From positions 250,000 through 313,999 of the forward strand of contig QAOA01000562.1 of NCBI GenBank assembly GCA_003255065.1: a stretch of DNA of 64,000 nucleotides, in the 5' to 3' direction. Below, one piece after another: positions 12,571-24,696 of this stretch; position 1 is the first letter of the stretch, and each line of letters opens with the position of its first letter. Origin of the DNA: Cercis canadensis. Its lineage: Eukaryota; Streptophyta; Magnoliopsida; Fabales; Fabaceae. Made by a program: the position numbers and the translations under genes. The notes under the pieces were generated by a model, which worked only from the letters and a program-made list of their open reading frames with translations, made no database searches and was not told the origin of the DNA.

Positions 12571-15500
12571 CTAGAATTTCTGGATGACAACTGAATTTGC
12601 AAGTTTTGCCTGCTCTATGGTCTGAGTTTCATCAGTGAAAAGCTTTGGAGGGAAGCCCATCATCTGAAGTTGATAATTCCTTGCACCCCCAGGTCTAGAT
12701 GCATCAACAAAGGCACGAATGTCGCCAATTGTGTGGTGATAATTAAAATGTGATATCAAGCGAGTTCCATCAGCTAACCTAATCTGTATCGAGGTTGATG
12801 GCAATGATTGATCCACAACTAGGCCAGCGGAAGGAGTTGGAGCAGTGTTGGGTGGTGTGAAGGTAACAGTTGGCTCGGATGTTGCTGAAGTGGAGCTAGA
12901 GCTGCTTCCTAGAGTCCTTCCCACACCCTGAAATGGAACTTGGCGCTTTTCGGGTTCCTGTAAGTGTGTACCAAAATGCACTTCCAATTACACATTGGAC
13001 ACACAAGATTCTAAACATAACAATCATGCAGAATCAAAGGACCAGGGTTGCTTTTCAAAATTTGGTGATTTTTCAAAAGCTAAAAAGACTAACAGACCAC
13101 AAAAACTAATTTCATCCTGATTTCATAGCATATTGAAGAGAGGCAAACCAAAGAACTTAGATAACTCACAGGATACTTCTCATTTCTCCTTATGAGGTTC
13201 ACATTAACGGATGACCTCCTATCAGCAGGCTCAAGCTCTTTTGGACACTCAGATTTTTTGATACTCTGCATTGAAACATAACAAACATCATCAACAAAAT
13301 AATATAATAACTGATTCCAAGAAGAAAGTTATAGAAGCCCAAACAGATTCATTCTGACATAGATAAGTAGCCAAAAAAGGAAAAGGCCGACATGAGGGGG
13401 AAAATATCTCTGTGGTTCATATTCTCAAAGCATTTTTACTTTCCCCTGTTCTAACCTGAAAAATGCTAACAAAATCTCAATCTTCTAATATTTAATATTC
13501 AGGACTTTTTTTCTACCAGATGCAACCTCATTGCTTTTCTTCCCCCCCTCCCCTCCTCTCCAAAATTCAGTTAAGGAATCAAAATTTTAATCGCTGTTAC
13601 CTCTAAGAATGAGGCATTTTCTGGATCATCCAAACTCCTCAGAGGGCCATCATTTACAGTGAAACCGTTACTCCAAAAAACAATGTTGTGAACAATGGAC
13701 TCAGGCTGCTGAGAAGCAGATTGTATGGTTTCTCCTGAGAGTAATCTGCCAGTGCCAGTAAAGCTTGTTGACCTCGGTGGCTCCTGAAGTTGATCAAGAG
13801 GTCTTTCTACAGCTCCCAGTTGCCTTGCTTGATTGAAAATGGCATCCACATCATTTCCCTTTGAGGGATCTTGGACAAGCATCCCACTAGATAAATAAAA
13901 TAAAAAATTTAGCACTCATTATAAAAGTTCAAAGTCACAAAATCAACTGAAGGGAACATGCATTTATCTGTAAATCTTGATGTATATTCAGTAAAATCAG
14001 CAATCTGTTTCAGTATATCAAATGTACAGTTAAGAAAGCATGATCACAGATATACTATTCTCATTTAAATAACAAGAGTATACAACTTTTGAAGACAGAC
14101 ACTTTTGACATCCAAAGTACAAATAAGTCTAATGAAGACTTTAAAAAAAATAATAACCTGTAATATGATCATTAAGTTTTAACCAAGCTAGTTTTTCTGC
14201 TACATCAATGTAGTCAGCATGTGTGGCAGGGAGAGGGAACATTTTAATCCATATCCATACTAAAAAAAATATGTTTCTTAAGGAGAGATCAAAGAAAAAT
14301 CTACTATTGGGCACTGCATCTAGTGAACTTTAAGCTCCATGTGCATCGGCAAAAGTAGGGAAGAAGTCATCAATCATCACTAATCACTCATTAAAAAAGT
14401 GCCTTCTTTTTTGGCAGTCACAATCTACAATCATAAGAAGAACTGTAAAATATAAGCACCCAAGCATGAAAAGGCCAACTGTTTCATAGCTCTCATCTTC
14501 CCCTTGCTGAACAACCTTGCTGAACAATCATAGCCATCATCTTAGTTATAAATAAATCATGCTAGCATTTGAAATGCTTCAGAAAACCTGTTCCCACAGG
14601 GTAGTCCTCTACTTTAGCAGGCCTTAAACCTGCAGGATTTTAACAAGCCTAGTAAACTAATAGAACACCTTTGTGCACATCAAGTTATAACATACAATTG
14701 ACTGAGTGCTAAAAATCGTCAGAATTGCTAAATATGTGCACCCAAATACCAACACATCATCACTAACTTGATCTGTGTTCACATTGATTTGGCATCTTTC
14801 AGAATCCAAGCCAATGCCACTTATAAGTTATACACAAAGAAACACAAAGAAAATGACAATCTCTTGCATAGTGTAACCATCTCCAACATAATGGCTTCCC
14901 CAAACGCTAATTCATGTTTCTCAAACTGGGCCACTGTTGATCACCAACTATTTGTATGAAAAATACAACTTCCCTCCAGTGCCAAGCAATAATTTCCCAT
15001 TCCAAAGCTACATACGTTCAGCTCATGAATCACTGCCTTAGGCTATCCAACTTATACTCTACTCTTCCAATCCAATTACCCCACTTTCTCTTGTTTTCTT
15101 CCTCAATACTACTCTCGATTGGTTAAAGGTTACTCTTTGATTGCTTAACTAGTATACATGAAAAGCACATACCAGTAGCTCCAATTCAGTCAAACAAATT
15201 AAGCATGAACACCAGGACAAGATTTAATTTTTTTCACAAAAAAAAAAAAAAAGGAAAACTTAAAATTCTTCCTGACATTTCCCCAATATTCTTTGAACAG
15301 AAGGATACAGAGCTGTTCACAATTATCTAATACAATACAATCAAATGAGATCAAAATTATTCGGAAACTTAGTTTCTAATAGAGGGAATAAATAAAGAAG
15401 TGGTTAAAAAGGAAGAAAATAATGTAGGGCTTTAGTGAAGAGACCTCTTCTCTCCGCCGGTGTAATATTCCTGAGGTTCATCGGAGTCACTGTCGGAGTC

Positions 15501-15590
15501 TGCAGACGGCCGGTTCAGATCGGAGAGCGTACGAATTCTGCCGGTTCGACTACTCGAAGCCTTTGATGATTTCTTGTCCCGTGACGCCAT
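12571..15590 (-). CDS. PUX4: SEP/UBX-domain CDC48 (p97) adaptor, p47-like, PUX4/PUX3 type
   Basis: Adaptor that recruits the segregase CDC48/p97. Four exons on the minus strand: 15445-15590, 13601-13886, 13170-13265 and 12571-12957. All boundaries are GT/AG and the frame closes to 304 residues; the Arabidopsis PUX4 protein has, as I recall, almost the same length. The start [20 protein letters not shown] is the first ATG and opens a basic, Ser-rich tail. The SEP domain runs from about 115 ([18 protein letters not shown]) to 176, across the exon 2/3 junction. An SHP (BS1) CDC48-binding box, FQGVGRTLG, is at 185-193. The UBX domain is at about 229-304, contains GFPPK in the CDC48-contacting loop and ends VVIQKF. 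No N-terminal UBA domain is visible, which separates it from PUX5. PUX3 and PUX4 cannot be told apart by eye. Confidence 0.93.
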
Positions 15591-17269
15591 TGATTTCTGC
15601 TCTGCGTTCGGAACTCACGGAGAGAGAGAAAGAGATTACACGACGATAACTCGCTTCGCGAATCTCTTATAATCACGCTCTTCTGGAGCGCGTTGAGGGT
15701 AAAATAAGCTCTATGAAGTTGGGAAAATGAAAGAACAAATACAAATAGATAACGCCGTTAATTGTTGTGCCTTGCACGGTTTGCCAGGTGGTTCCTCTCT
15801 GTCTTTTTAAATAGAATAAAATTTAAAAAATAAAAAGAAATATTCCTCTCCCAAAATGGTTCCTTTCTTTATCTGAAAGGTTACCGAGTAGCGTTATGCC
15901 GTTATCTGTTATTCACAGAGAAAAAAACAAACAAAAAAAGCGACTTCTAGGCTTCTAGATTATTTCACCGATGATGACCGAATATTTTATAGAGGTTATT
16001 TTTATATATATTTTAGTATTTATGTGATATGTTATATTATATAAAAATAATTAATTAATATATAAATAATATATATATATAATTAATTTTTTTGAAGTTT
16101 GTTTAAAAAATAAATTAAATTATATTTTATATCTAATAAAATACAAAAATTACGTATACTTGTTACATCAGTATAATATGACATACTCATATAATATTTC
16201 AATATTTTATATAATTTGATTTCACTTTAAGTGTAAAAAATAAAAAAAAAATTAGGTGAAATAAAAGAAATTCAGTTTTTTATTTTATTTTCTGTGATAG
16301 AAATTCAAGTTAAAGTATATAGAAGAAGCGTATATCTATAGAAAACTCAACTCCTTAATTTCTTCTTTCAAGTTTATTATGATTTAAACCAAGCAAATCC
16401 TATTAAGGGTGTTTCACTTTCATATTGGTATCAAAGATAGTACATCTCATAATGTTAATATTCCAAATATAAGATATCTGATTTGTCTTACATGATGAAA
16501 AAAAAACGTAATATTGGCAAATCAAATATCTCCTTTGGTGCTTGGTACATAAATATTTTTTAGTTCCTGAGAATTTCAACTTGGGATAATAGGATTTTCA
16601 TATTTGGTACAAATTTTTACCCACCCTTATCCCTCGCCTAAGTTTTTTTTAAGAATAATTTCATTAATTAGTACTACAACTAGTAGACTTTATTTTTGTG
16701 GAGAAGAATAAAATATCATATTTGATATAATTTTTATATTTTAATTTTAGTCAATAAAAAAAGTAAAAAATTATGTGGGTAAATAATGTATTTGAATTTT
16801 TGTTATTATTTATTTTTCCCACTTTGTGTATAAAAAATGTATTTTTTTTCATATTATTTATTATATATGGGTCTCAATAAAAATGATATATAATAATAAT
16901 TTTTTTCATCCAAATTTAGATAGGGGTATTTTTGAAAAAATAACATAGATTCTCAAAAAAGTAGCATTTAAACTAAACATGAAGAAGTAAGATTTTCATG
17001 AATGAATATTCAACTTTCCCATGAATGTTTATGGCAAACCAAACATAAATTATAACATTCATGAGAACAAGATTTCTAAGAATGATGTTTCTCGAGAACC
17101 AAAAAAAAAAAAAATCTCTATACCAAACACCATGTATAAATAATATATAATTGTACTATTATGCAATAGGTTTATGTGAAGGAAAAACTCTTAAGATCAC
17201 CCAAAAAATAATTTAAATTTAGTATACAAAAACTGATCCAATAATATACTATGAAAAATAAAAAACATT
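15591..17269. other. upstream region of the UBX gene and AT-rich spacer
   Basis: The first 100-150 bp contain GAGA-type repeats and probably the 5' UTR of the UBX gene. From about 15960 the sequence becomes extremely AT-rich and includes a copy of a dispersed repeat family (about 15985-16190). No coding sequence is recognised. Confidence 0.45.
15985..16190 (-). repeat. dispersed AT-rich repeat family, copy 1 (inverted)
   Basis: Read on the minus strand this copy contains ATTACATCAG-type sequence, then TATTTTATTAGATATAAAATATAATTT, then TTTTTATATAATATAACATATCACATAAATACT in abbreviated form. The same order of blocks occurs at 46140-46345 and, split by an insertion, at 54190-54935. The ends carry related blocks (GAGTATGTCATA and ATAACATATCAC) in opposite orientation, which suggests a degenerate MITE. 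Confidence 0.5.
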
Positions 17270-17470
17270 GTTCCAAGTAGTGTTTTAAAAATCGGATCGG
17301 ACTGGGTGGTCCAACCGGTCTGACCGATGCCCAGTAAGGAAACCGATCTAATTCATGCCCTTGAAGTTAAACCGCCTACAATAGGTGAGAACCGCATGAA
17401 CCGGTCTAATTTTTGCAAAACCGGATGACTTGGAAAATTGGCATAAATGAAGAGAAAATTATCCATGCAT

Positions 17471-17521
17471 GGATTCAAATCCTTTTCCATTGATCCAAAT
17501 GAATGTTTTGCCACTAGGACA
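17471..17521 (-). repeat. tRNA-like (SINE-like) fragment
   Basis: On the minus strand TGTCCTAGTGGCAAAA resembles a pol III A box and, about 30 bp on, GGATTTGAATCC matches the B box consensus GGTTCRANNCC. It does not fold into an intact tRNA by eye. It lies inside the Mutator-like element. Confidence 0.35.
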
Positions 17522-17600
17522 TCTAATTTTTTAGTATATTACTACATATAAATATATTTATTAATAAAATAGTTAAAAAATTAATAGAAACAATGTTTAA

Positions 17601-17660
17601 TGGGTTTAAACCTACTACCTTTTACTCAAAAAAATTCACAGTCCAAACCACTAAGATAGC
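17601..17660 (-). repeat. second tRNA-like (SINE-like) fragment
   Basis: The minus strand reads GCTATCTTAGTGGTTTGGAC (A-box-like) and then GTAGGTTTAAACCCA (B-box-like). Like the fragment about 100 bp away it is in minus orientation inside the same Mutator-like element, so the two may be parts of one duplicated SINE. Confidence 0.3.
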
Positions 17661-18626
17661 TTGAGATGTACATCTATTGTTGCACAAAAATTATTTAGTA
17701 ACTATTTAGTAGATTTATTTAATAGTATATATTTAAATATGTAAAAATTATAATACATAATCACACATTACATAGATTTTAACTTAAGACTTTTTATTAA
17801 TTTCTTAAAACTTTCACCATTAACCCATTACTTTATTATTATTCTCGTCTTCTTCTTTTTTTCCTCATTTTTTGTTATTATTTAATGCTTATGTTCTAAC
17901 CCCACTAAGAGGAAACAAAATCATATACAACTATATGACTTTGACACTACATGTTCTTGCATTTTTTCTTCTCTTAGTCTATTATACACGATTTAATTGG
18001 TTTCTTGGTTATTTATTTGTTTCTTTGGCTAATACTATGTGACTTCATTGTTTTTTTCTTGGTATGATTATCTAGTTATTTATTTATATGTTCTAATTAT
18101 CTAATTTTGCTATATTAAAAATTGTGAACTTGATTATATTGAGAGTATGTGAACTTGTAAGGGATGTTAACTATTAAAACAATCTAATTTTATTATAGGA
18201 CACCATTTTAAATTAAGTGTATATAAATTATGTTTTTATATCTTTTGATTTTTAATTAATTATTTAAATTTTAAAAAAGCTTCGATTTAACTAGTTTAAC
18301 CGATGGTTCAACCAGTCTGACCAATCATTTTTTGCCACACCGATTCACTCATTGGTCTGATTTTTAAAACATTAGTTCCAAGTGAGTCGTTTGTCATAAA
18401 TTGTCATCAATTTAACTTATTATCAAAGAGTCAAAATGATTTTTTTTTTCAATAAATTGAAACTTCCCATTCTTAAATTGCTACAGAATAATCATAATTT
18501 TTTCTTTGAAATAAAAGGATTCTATATATAAACATAAACAAAAGAAAAGATAATATTAACATTTTAAAAAATTAAGTCTACCTAATTATCTATGATTTCC
18601 ATCAAGAAGTCCTTGTGGTCTTTTAC

Positions 18627-21600
18627 TCAAACTACATCTAACTGGCTTCTGCTCTTGGCGGAACTTGAGAACCAGTGGCCCGCAGTAGCACTAGCAAGGG
18701 CTTTCCGCCTACTTGCGGCGCTCTCCATATATTCTTGCAAAGGTGGAAGATCCGTTTGTTCTCCTTCTTTACTAGATGCTTGTCCTCGAATTATCTGACC
18801 AAAACATGAAGAGATATCTTTTAGATAATATCACTCAACATACTAGAATTTGATAAAGAAAGATTCTTACCTTTGATGCCCAGGACCTTTCAGCATGTAG
18901 ACAAACATCTCTAATGTCTCTCCCAGACATACTGAAATGGCAAAAGCCAATAAAAAGGGTAAGCAGTAAAAATTTTAGATAGGTGGGTGCATTGGTTATA
19001 GCCTGCTGAGGCTACCAACAAAGGAACTATTAGTTAAACGTACTCTTCTGTAACTTTTGCAAATTCATCTAATTCAGATTGTGTCAAGTGCTTTGCATAT
19101 TTGGCTGCTATTTCCCGACGGTTACAGTGATCAGGTAAGCCGAAAGTTATCATAGTATCGAACCGACTGCAATAGTAGAAAGAAATAACAGTTAGGAAAT
19201 ACTTGATTGAATTCGTGTATGCTAGCTGCAAAGCAAATGGTGCACAACGTTACCTGATCAATGCAGGATCAAGGTCTTGCTTTCTATTTGTAGCAGCTAT
19301 GACAACCACTTTCTTATCCTGCTCAAAACCATCTATCTGCACAATTTCTTTTCCTTTTCAGTCAAATTGCAAAAGAAAATTGAAGTGTCTGTGAAGTTTA
19401 ATGGATGATATAGTTCGCATGAGCTGTTAACAGAAGTTGTAACAATGAAGAATTCTATGCAGTTCATCATCCAAGCTTGTTTGGATCCAATAAGCTATTA
19501 ACCATCCAAACAAGTGAAAACTTCTTATAAGTGCTTATGGGGCCAAATAAACACTTATAAGCCTATAAAAAAAAATTCCCATCCAAATGAGCCCATTCTT
19601 GGCTTACAATATTTCAGATGCATGGGCACCTGGACTGTCATTATAAAATATGGCTCACCAACTCTAGCACCAAGATTTCAAGATATATATAACAAGAAAT
19701 TTTGTGTAGCGTAAACAGTGGTCAACAAGATTAACCTGTCGCAATAAGACTGACAACATTCTACGTGTAGCTTCATGCATTTCACTATTGCGAGCACCAG
19801 CAAAAGAATCGACCTGTTTTCTCACAAGAAATACAAACAATATGTCAAGAAATTAAATAAGAAAAATCAATAAGAACGAAGATGATAAATTTCAATCGGG
19901 CACACATAAACCAATCTTCAGTGATATGTCTTGCATGATTACCTCATCCAGAAAAATTAGAGCACCATTAGGAAGCTCGTTGGCAACAGAAAACACTTTC
20001 CCTAACAGGCGTTCACTTTCACCGTAATATTTGGACATGACTACCTCTAGTGGTACATATAGCAGAGGGACACCCTGCCAAGTCAAGTCATACACTCATT
20101 TCAATTCAATATATATTCAAGCACAAAGTCCAAGAGCCTTCATATTTAATGACGTACAATTCCTACCGTATTGTAGCTCATGCTAGCACCACAATATTCA
20201 TGCATTCTTTAAACTATAAGCATTGTTATTGAAACTAGCACGTTGAATGGTGCTTAACAGATTCGGAAAAGCCCAGTCCAATTTATGAAAAGCAAATGGC
20301 CCTGCAGACCACCCACCCACCCACCCCTTCCTCCTCCTTGCAAGCAAAAGTTCAAGTCTATACTGGTATGCTGAATGGAGATTGCTATATATTAATTCCC
20401 CATTCAAATACCAAAAGTCTATCAAAGACAATACAAGAGTCACCTATTCTTGAAGTACCTTTAAACTTTCTCATATGGTGAGTGCAAGAATAATCTCAGA
20501 GCATAGCTCTAAAACAGTTAAGCTAAACTCAACGTTGTGTCTGACCAGAAGTAAAATAAGACGCAAACTACACACATTTTAATCAGATAGCATCAGAATA
20601 AATAATAATATCAATCACCAATTACTTAAATAGATAATGCAGTTTTCCCAAGAAGGATGAAGGACCCTACTTTTTGATAAATGACAGCTGAGACAACAAA
20701 AATAATACCATGCAAGTGGAACATATTGTGTCACTAAATTTGCAGTAATACTAGAAAAACAGTACAATGATAAAGTTGAAGGTAAAACTGCTGAAACAGA
20801 TAATCAGCATACCGCTTGATTAGCAATAACACGAGCGCAAGAAGTTTTCCCTGTACCTGAAATCAAACATGGCATACAAATGAAACATAGTATCATATTT
20901 TTCATAATAGCTCTCACATCCCACAAAATTTAGTTTTCAACTTCAAAGAAAAACAGTTCAAGAGGTCCAGTTTCTATGCCAAAGCAGCATTATGATCTCC
21001 TTCAGCATGCTCCGCTCCAATACAAGAACCATTAGCATTTTGAAGATCATACGAAAATTTGATAAATGGAAAATGCATGTAAATAGCTTCATGCATATTG
21101 ATGTCCAAACCAAGTAAGAAGGATAGTATAAACAGTATGAAGAAAAACTATCATTTAACATGTAGATTGTCCTACTCTTCTGGCCTTCCATAGAAAAATA
21201 AAAATAACAATAAAAAAAGAAAGCCTTGTTATTTATAACATATTTTGAAGTACAGTCCTTCATTAATCTTGCCATCATCAGATTTAAAATCAAGATACTA
21301 TTTAGTTGCAAGCCCATTTTCAGTCTTCAGTAAACACACTGATTAATTCCTCCAACGCCTATACAATATTGGGTCTTAAAAGTTTCTTGAATAATCCCCA
21401 AAAATGAGGCCTTAACAGAGAGGTTTTTGAATTAAATTCTTTCCATTTTTTATATCCACGTCAGACAAGAGGCCTGCATATGCAAAAGATAAATGCTTCA
21501 CATTACTTAATCATATCACAAACATAAGAGGCTCAAGAGCCACACCTGGTGGACCTTCAAAGAGCACAGCCCGAGGTCTGCTTGACTCAAACTTGTAACG

Positions 21601-24536
21601 AGTTCCACGAGCAATATCATCATATACTTTAGGACTTTGCAAAGCCAACAATATCGTATCTTCTATTTCTCTACAAAATAAACATATAGGGATTAATTAA
21701 ATCAAAGGACTTTCATGTACATTAACAAATGAATTCATACCTGAGCACACATGTCAACCGACAACACAAAGGTAGTCAACAGTAGACCATCTTACAGAGA
21801 GGATGAAGAATACAAAAAAATTCAGTGTTGAACTTCTCTAATGATGAATAGAGATCATACAAGGGAGATATAGATGATCAAATTCATTGAGAACTATGGA
21901 TGAATCTTTGTTTCTCTTCCAAAAAGAAAAATAAGGCTAGTATCTAAAATCCTTACACAGACAAGGCACTTATAAAGTTGCCTCAATTAACAGAAAGATA
22001 CGTCACAGCCCAATAAGTTATGCAGAAACATATCCATATCAAGTTATATTGTCAAAGTCACAAGAGTGAAAAATAATATAACATAATGAGAAGTCTATTT
22101 TAGTCCATTCCTCCTTCAAGACAAGAATCAAGACTGTCAACAATATATACTTGCAGGCAAAGAACATTCTTTTTGCAAATTGAACAGAGCATTCAACTAA
22201 TCAAACAGAAAATATAGCAGCAAAATGGACTCTGAACAATCTCATGTACATACCGTTTTTGGCGATCATACCCAGCAATGTTGTCCCATGATATCTCACC
22301 ATTTGATATACCTGCGCTGGGTTCATTGATTCTATAAACTATCACTCCCATGGACTCGAGACTAGCAATAGACTTTTCTACAGATGGCACCTTTTCAGTC
22401 CCCTCCCTTGATACTCTTTCCTGTATCCTCCTTTGTCCCAACTTGGCACCAGCTAATTGTAAAATAGAGACAAAAGCATCAAGCTCTTCAGGACTCAAGC
22501 TCCCTGTCTTAATGAATTCAATTTCCTGCAACATAGGCCATGCAAATTGAAATTCTTATCATCCACTTTTTCCCCCCCTCATGAAACACAAAAACTCAAA
22601 AAATACTATCATGTGAAGGGAAAAAAATGCATTGCTAAATACTAACAGCTTTATCTGAGCTGATGGGAGATTGAAATAAGAGTATGCATAGGTCTTCATC
22701 ATGTCTATTCTTATCTGTTGAAGATTGATCATTCCCTTGAATATCATTTTGCTTTGGTGGACGACCAAGGGTAAATTGCCAAGCAACTGTGCTGGATAGT
22801 TCAGAGGAAATAGTGAGTATTTTAATTTTAAAGTGAAGATTCGGTCATAAGGACATGGGCATAAGCACACACAAAGACACAAACACCCCTTAATCATAGA
22901 AATTGAGAATGAACTATACCTCTCCCAAGCACGCAGTAACATATCTGAACCATCACTACTCTCTTCAGTCTTCAGTCCAAGACGTGAAACAAGATAGGCA
23001 ACAAGCTGTGCAATTTCACATGCAGGAGGAATTTGGAACTTGATACTGACCTATAATTTAAAATTTTCACCATCAAATATAATTTGAATCTTCATAAGAT
23101 AAAGGAAGAAGAACAAAACTAGCCCAGATAAACTAGCACACAGTGAATGCTAGAGTTCTTTCAATGCCCCAATAAAAATAAGAATTTTTTATCAAGCAAA
23201 GAAGACATGTAATGGTATAATAGTAATTTTCCTAGCATGTGAAAAGATAAGTATCCAACAAAAATAAAGAAAAAGCAGAATGTATCTCAGACAAACTATG
23301 GAATGTTAAACCATGTCATGCATGTTACCGCATGGAGTTAAAAGCTAATTAATGAAGAAGATATTCTCGGTCGAATTCAAAATAGCATTGCATATCATCT
23401 TCGAAACAAAATTGTCAACACATCTATAACACATCTTGCAGTCAGAATTGACATTGCTGAAGAAATGCAACGGGCCTAACGAATAAAGGACCATATGCTC
23501 CAATTTAAGTAAGTTTTAAATGTACCCTGCCAACAACTTACAAAATAAGTCTAATTATTTCCACCTCAGAAAAAAAAAAACAATCATTATTTTTAAGCTA
23601 AGCCTCATTTTCTCTAAACTTCCAAGTAAAAGCCATACAGATACCATCAATAATTTGTCCAATTTCCTTATTTTTTTATTTTCACTTTATCAGTACAAAT
23701 TAAATCAAACGAGTAATTTTAAACAGCTGGAAAAGGATAAACCGTTTAATCATAAATGCAAGCAATTAACCAAACTGTGAGAAAATTAGTGCACTAACCT
23801 TTTGGCCTTTAACGGCAACATTGTAGAGAGGATAAGAAGCATGTCGCACACCTCTACTTGACAGCAACTCTTGAATTCGCTCACGTTCTTTCTTGGCAAT
23901 ACCTTCCAGACCCTCAGAACTTGAAGGAGATTTTGATGGCGGAGGAGGTTCAGCTGCAGTCTGGAAAACATGAACTCAAATAAGTGAATTAATTCACAGA
24001 AAGCTCATTTCAAATAGCATGTTTTTGCAAAAGATAACTAAGATATGCATTTGTTCTAAAAGACACTAGAATTCCAACCACAAACCTCATTAGCGTCCGC
24101 ATATGCTGTTTCTGCCACTCCAATTCCAAAAATACCAATTAAGACAGCTGGGAAAAAAGAATATGATCCAGGGGCCTCAGGTGGAACGCTTGAACGTAAA
24201 ACTTCAGACACAGTGGACAAAGTAGATTCTACAAAACAATCAATTATAATTCGTTAAAAAAAAGTATCTCCTCTTTTCACTGAAAATAGCTCTTAATATA
24301 GATTACATAGAAAGGTATCAAAATGTCCCTGCCCGTAATCAATAACATCAATTAACCCAAAATAAAAAAAGGAAGTTTATAAGGCTGATTTCACTTCGCC
24401 CGAATAGATACAAATATTCATGTTCGTTAAAGCATTCACTGAAGAGCATTAGAATCACCATAGAAGTCAGCATTTGAAAATGATTCGGAGGATATTCAAA
24501 AGCAAAATTGAAACCAAAAAAAGGCAAATGCCAATT

Positions 24537-24568
<32 letters not shown>

Positions 24569-24696
24569 GTACTGTGATAAAGACGGCGAGGAATGTGACG
24601 AGAGTAAGCAGAAGAAGAAGTTAGGGTTTTGAAAGAGGAAATTGTACGCCATGTTCGAACTGTGCTAGCAAGCCGCTCCAGAATCGCCATTGGCAT
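18627..24696 (-). CDS. AAA-type ATPase with mitochondrial-like N-terminus (At4g04180-like)
   Basis: Fourteen exons join in frame to 596 residues: 24573-24696, 24086-24228, 23799-23960, 22920-23050, 22647-22791, 22254-22525, 21546-21670, 20813-20856, 19943-20074, 19736-19813, 19254-19336, 19044-19166, 18871-18931, 18627-18794. The first 42 residues are rich in Arg, Ser and Thr without acidic clusters (one Glu at position 6), like a mitochondrial presequence, and a hydrophobic segment follows at 65-80 (SFFPAVLIGIFGIGVA). The single AAA module has Walker A GPPGTGKT at 365-372, Walker B LIFLDE at 421-426, sensor-1 ATN at 467-469 and the arginine-finger region PALISRFD at 476-483. The N-terminal half (about 90-310) is not a domain I know. 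All catalytic residues are present, so it should be an active ATPase. From memory the closest match is Arabidopsis At4g04180, of similar size, whose role I do not know. Two ATGs (24696, 24690) are possible starts. Intron 1 opens with a long CT microsatellite and a later intron holds a small MITE. Confidence 0.9.
19475..19592. mobile_element. small MITE in an intron of the AAA ATPase gene
   Basis: The left end GCTTGTTTGGAT and the inverted right end (GCTCATTTGGAT on the minus strand) match at 10 of 12 bases. The interior has repeated TTATAAG/CTTATAA blocks. It lies in the intron between exons 10 and 11. No clear target duplication is seen, so the class (hAT-like by its termini) is uncertain. 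Confidence 0.45.
24539..24567. repeat. (GA)14 microsatellite next to the exon 1 donor of the AAA gene
   Basis: A perfect GA run on the plus strand (CT on the coding strand) begins five bases inside intron 1, right after the donor GTACGT. Confidence 0.9.

Larger units (their letters stand above)
17270..18383. mobile_element. Mutator-like TIR element (17279-18374) with 9-bp target duplication
   Basis: GTTCCAAGT is present at 17270-17278 and again at 18375-18383. Between them the element starts AGTGTTTTAAAAATCGGATC and, read from the other strand, TAATGTTTTAAAAATCAGAC. Further in, the ends remain similar (GGTCCAACCGGTCTGACC on the left, GGTTCAACCAGTCTGACC on the right). A 9-bp duplication points to the Mutator superfamily. 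There is no transposase ORF; the interior is AT-rich and includes two tRNA-like fragments. Confidence 0.75.
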
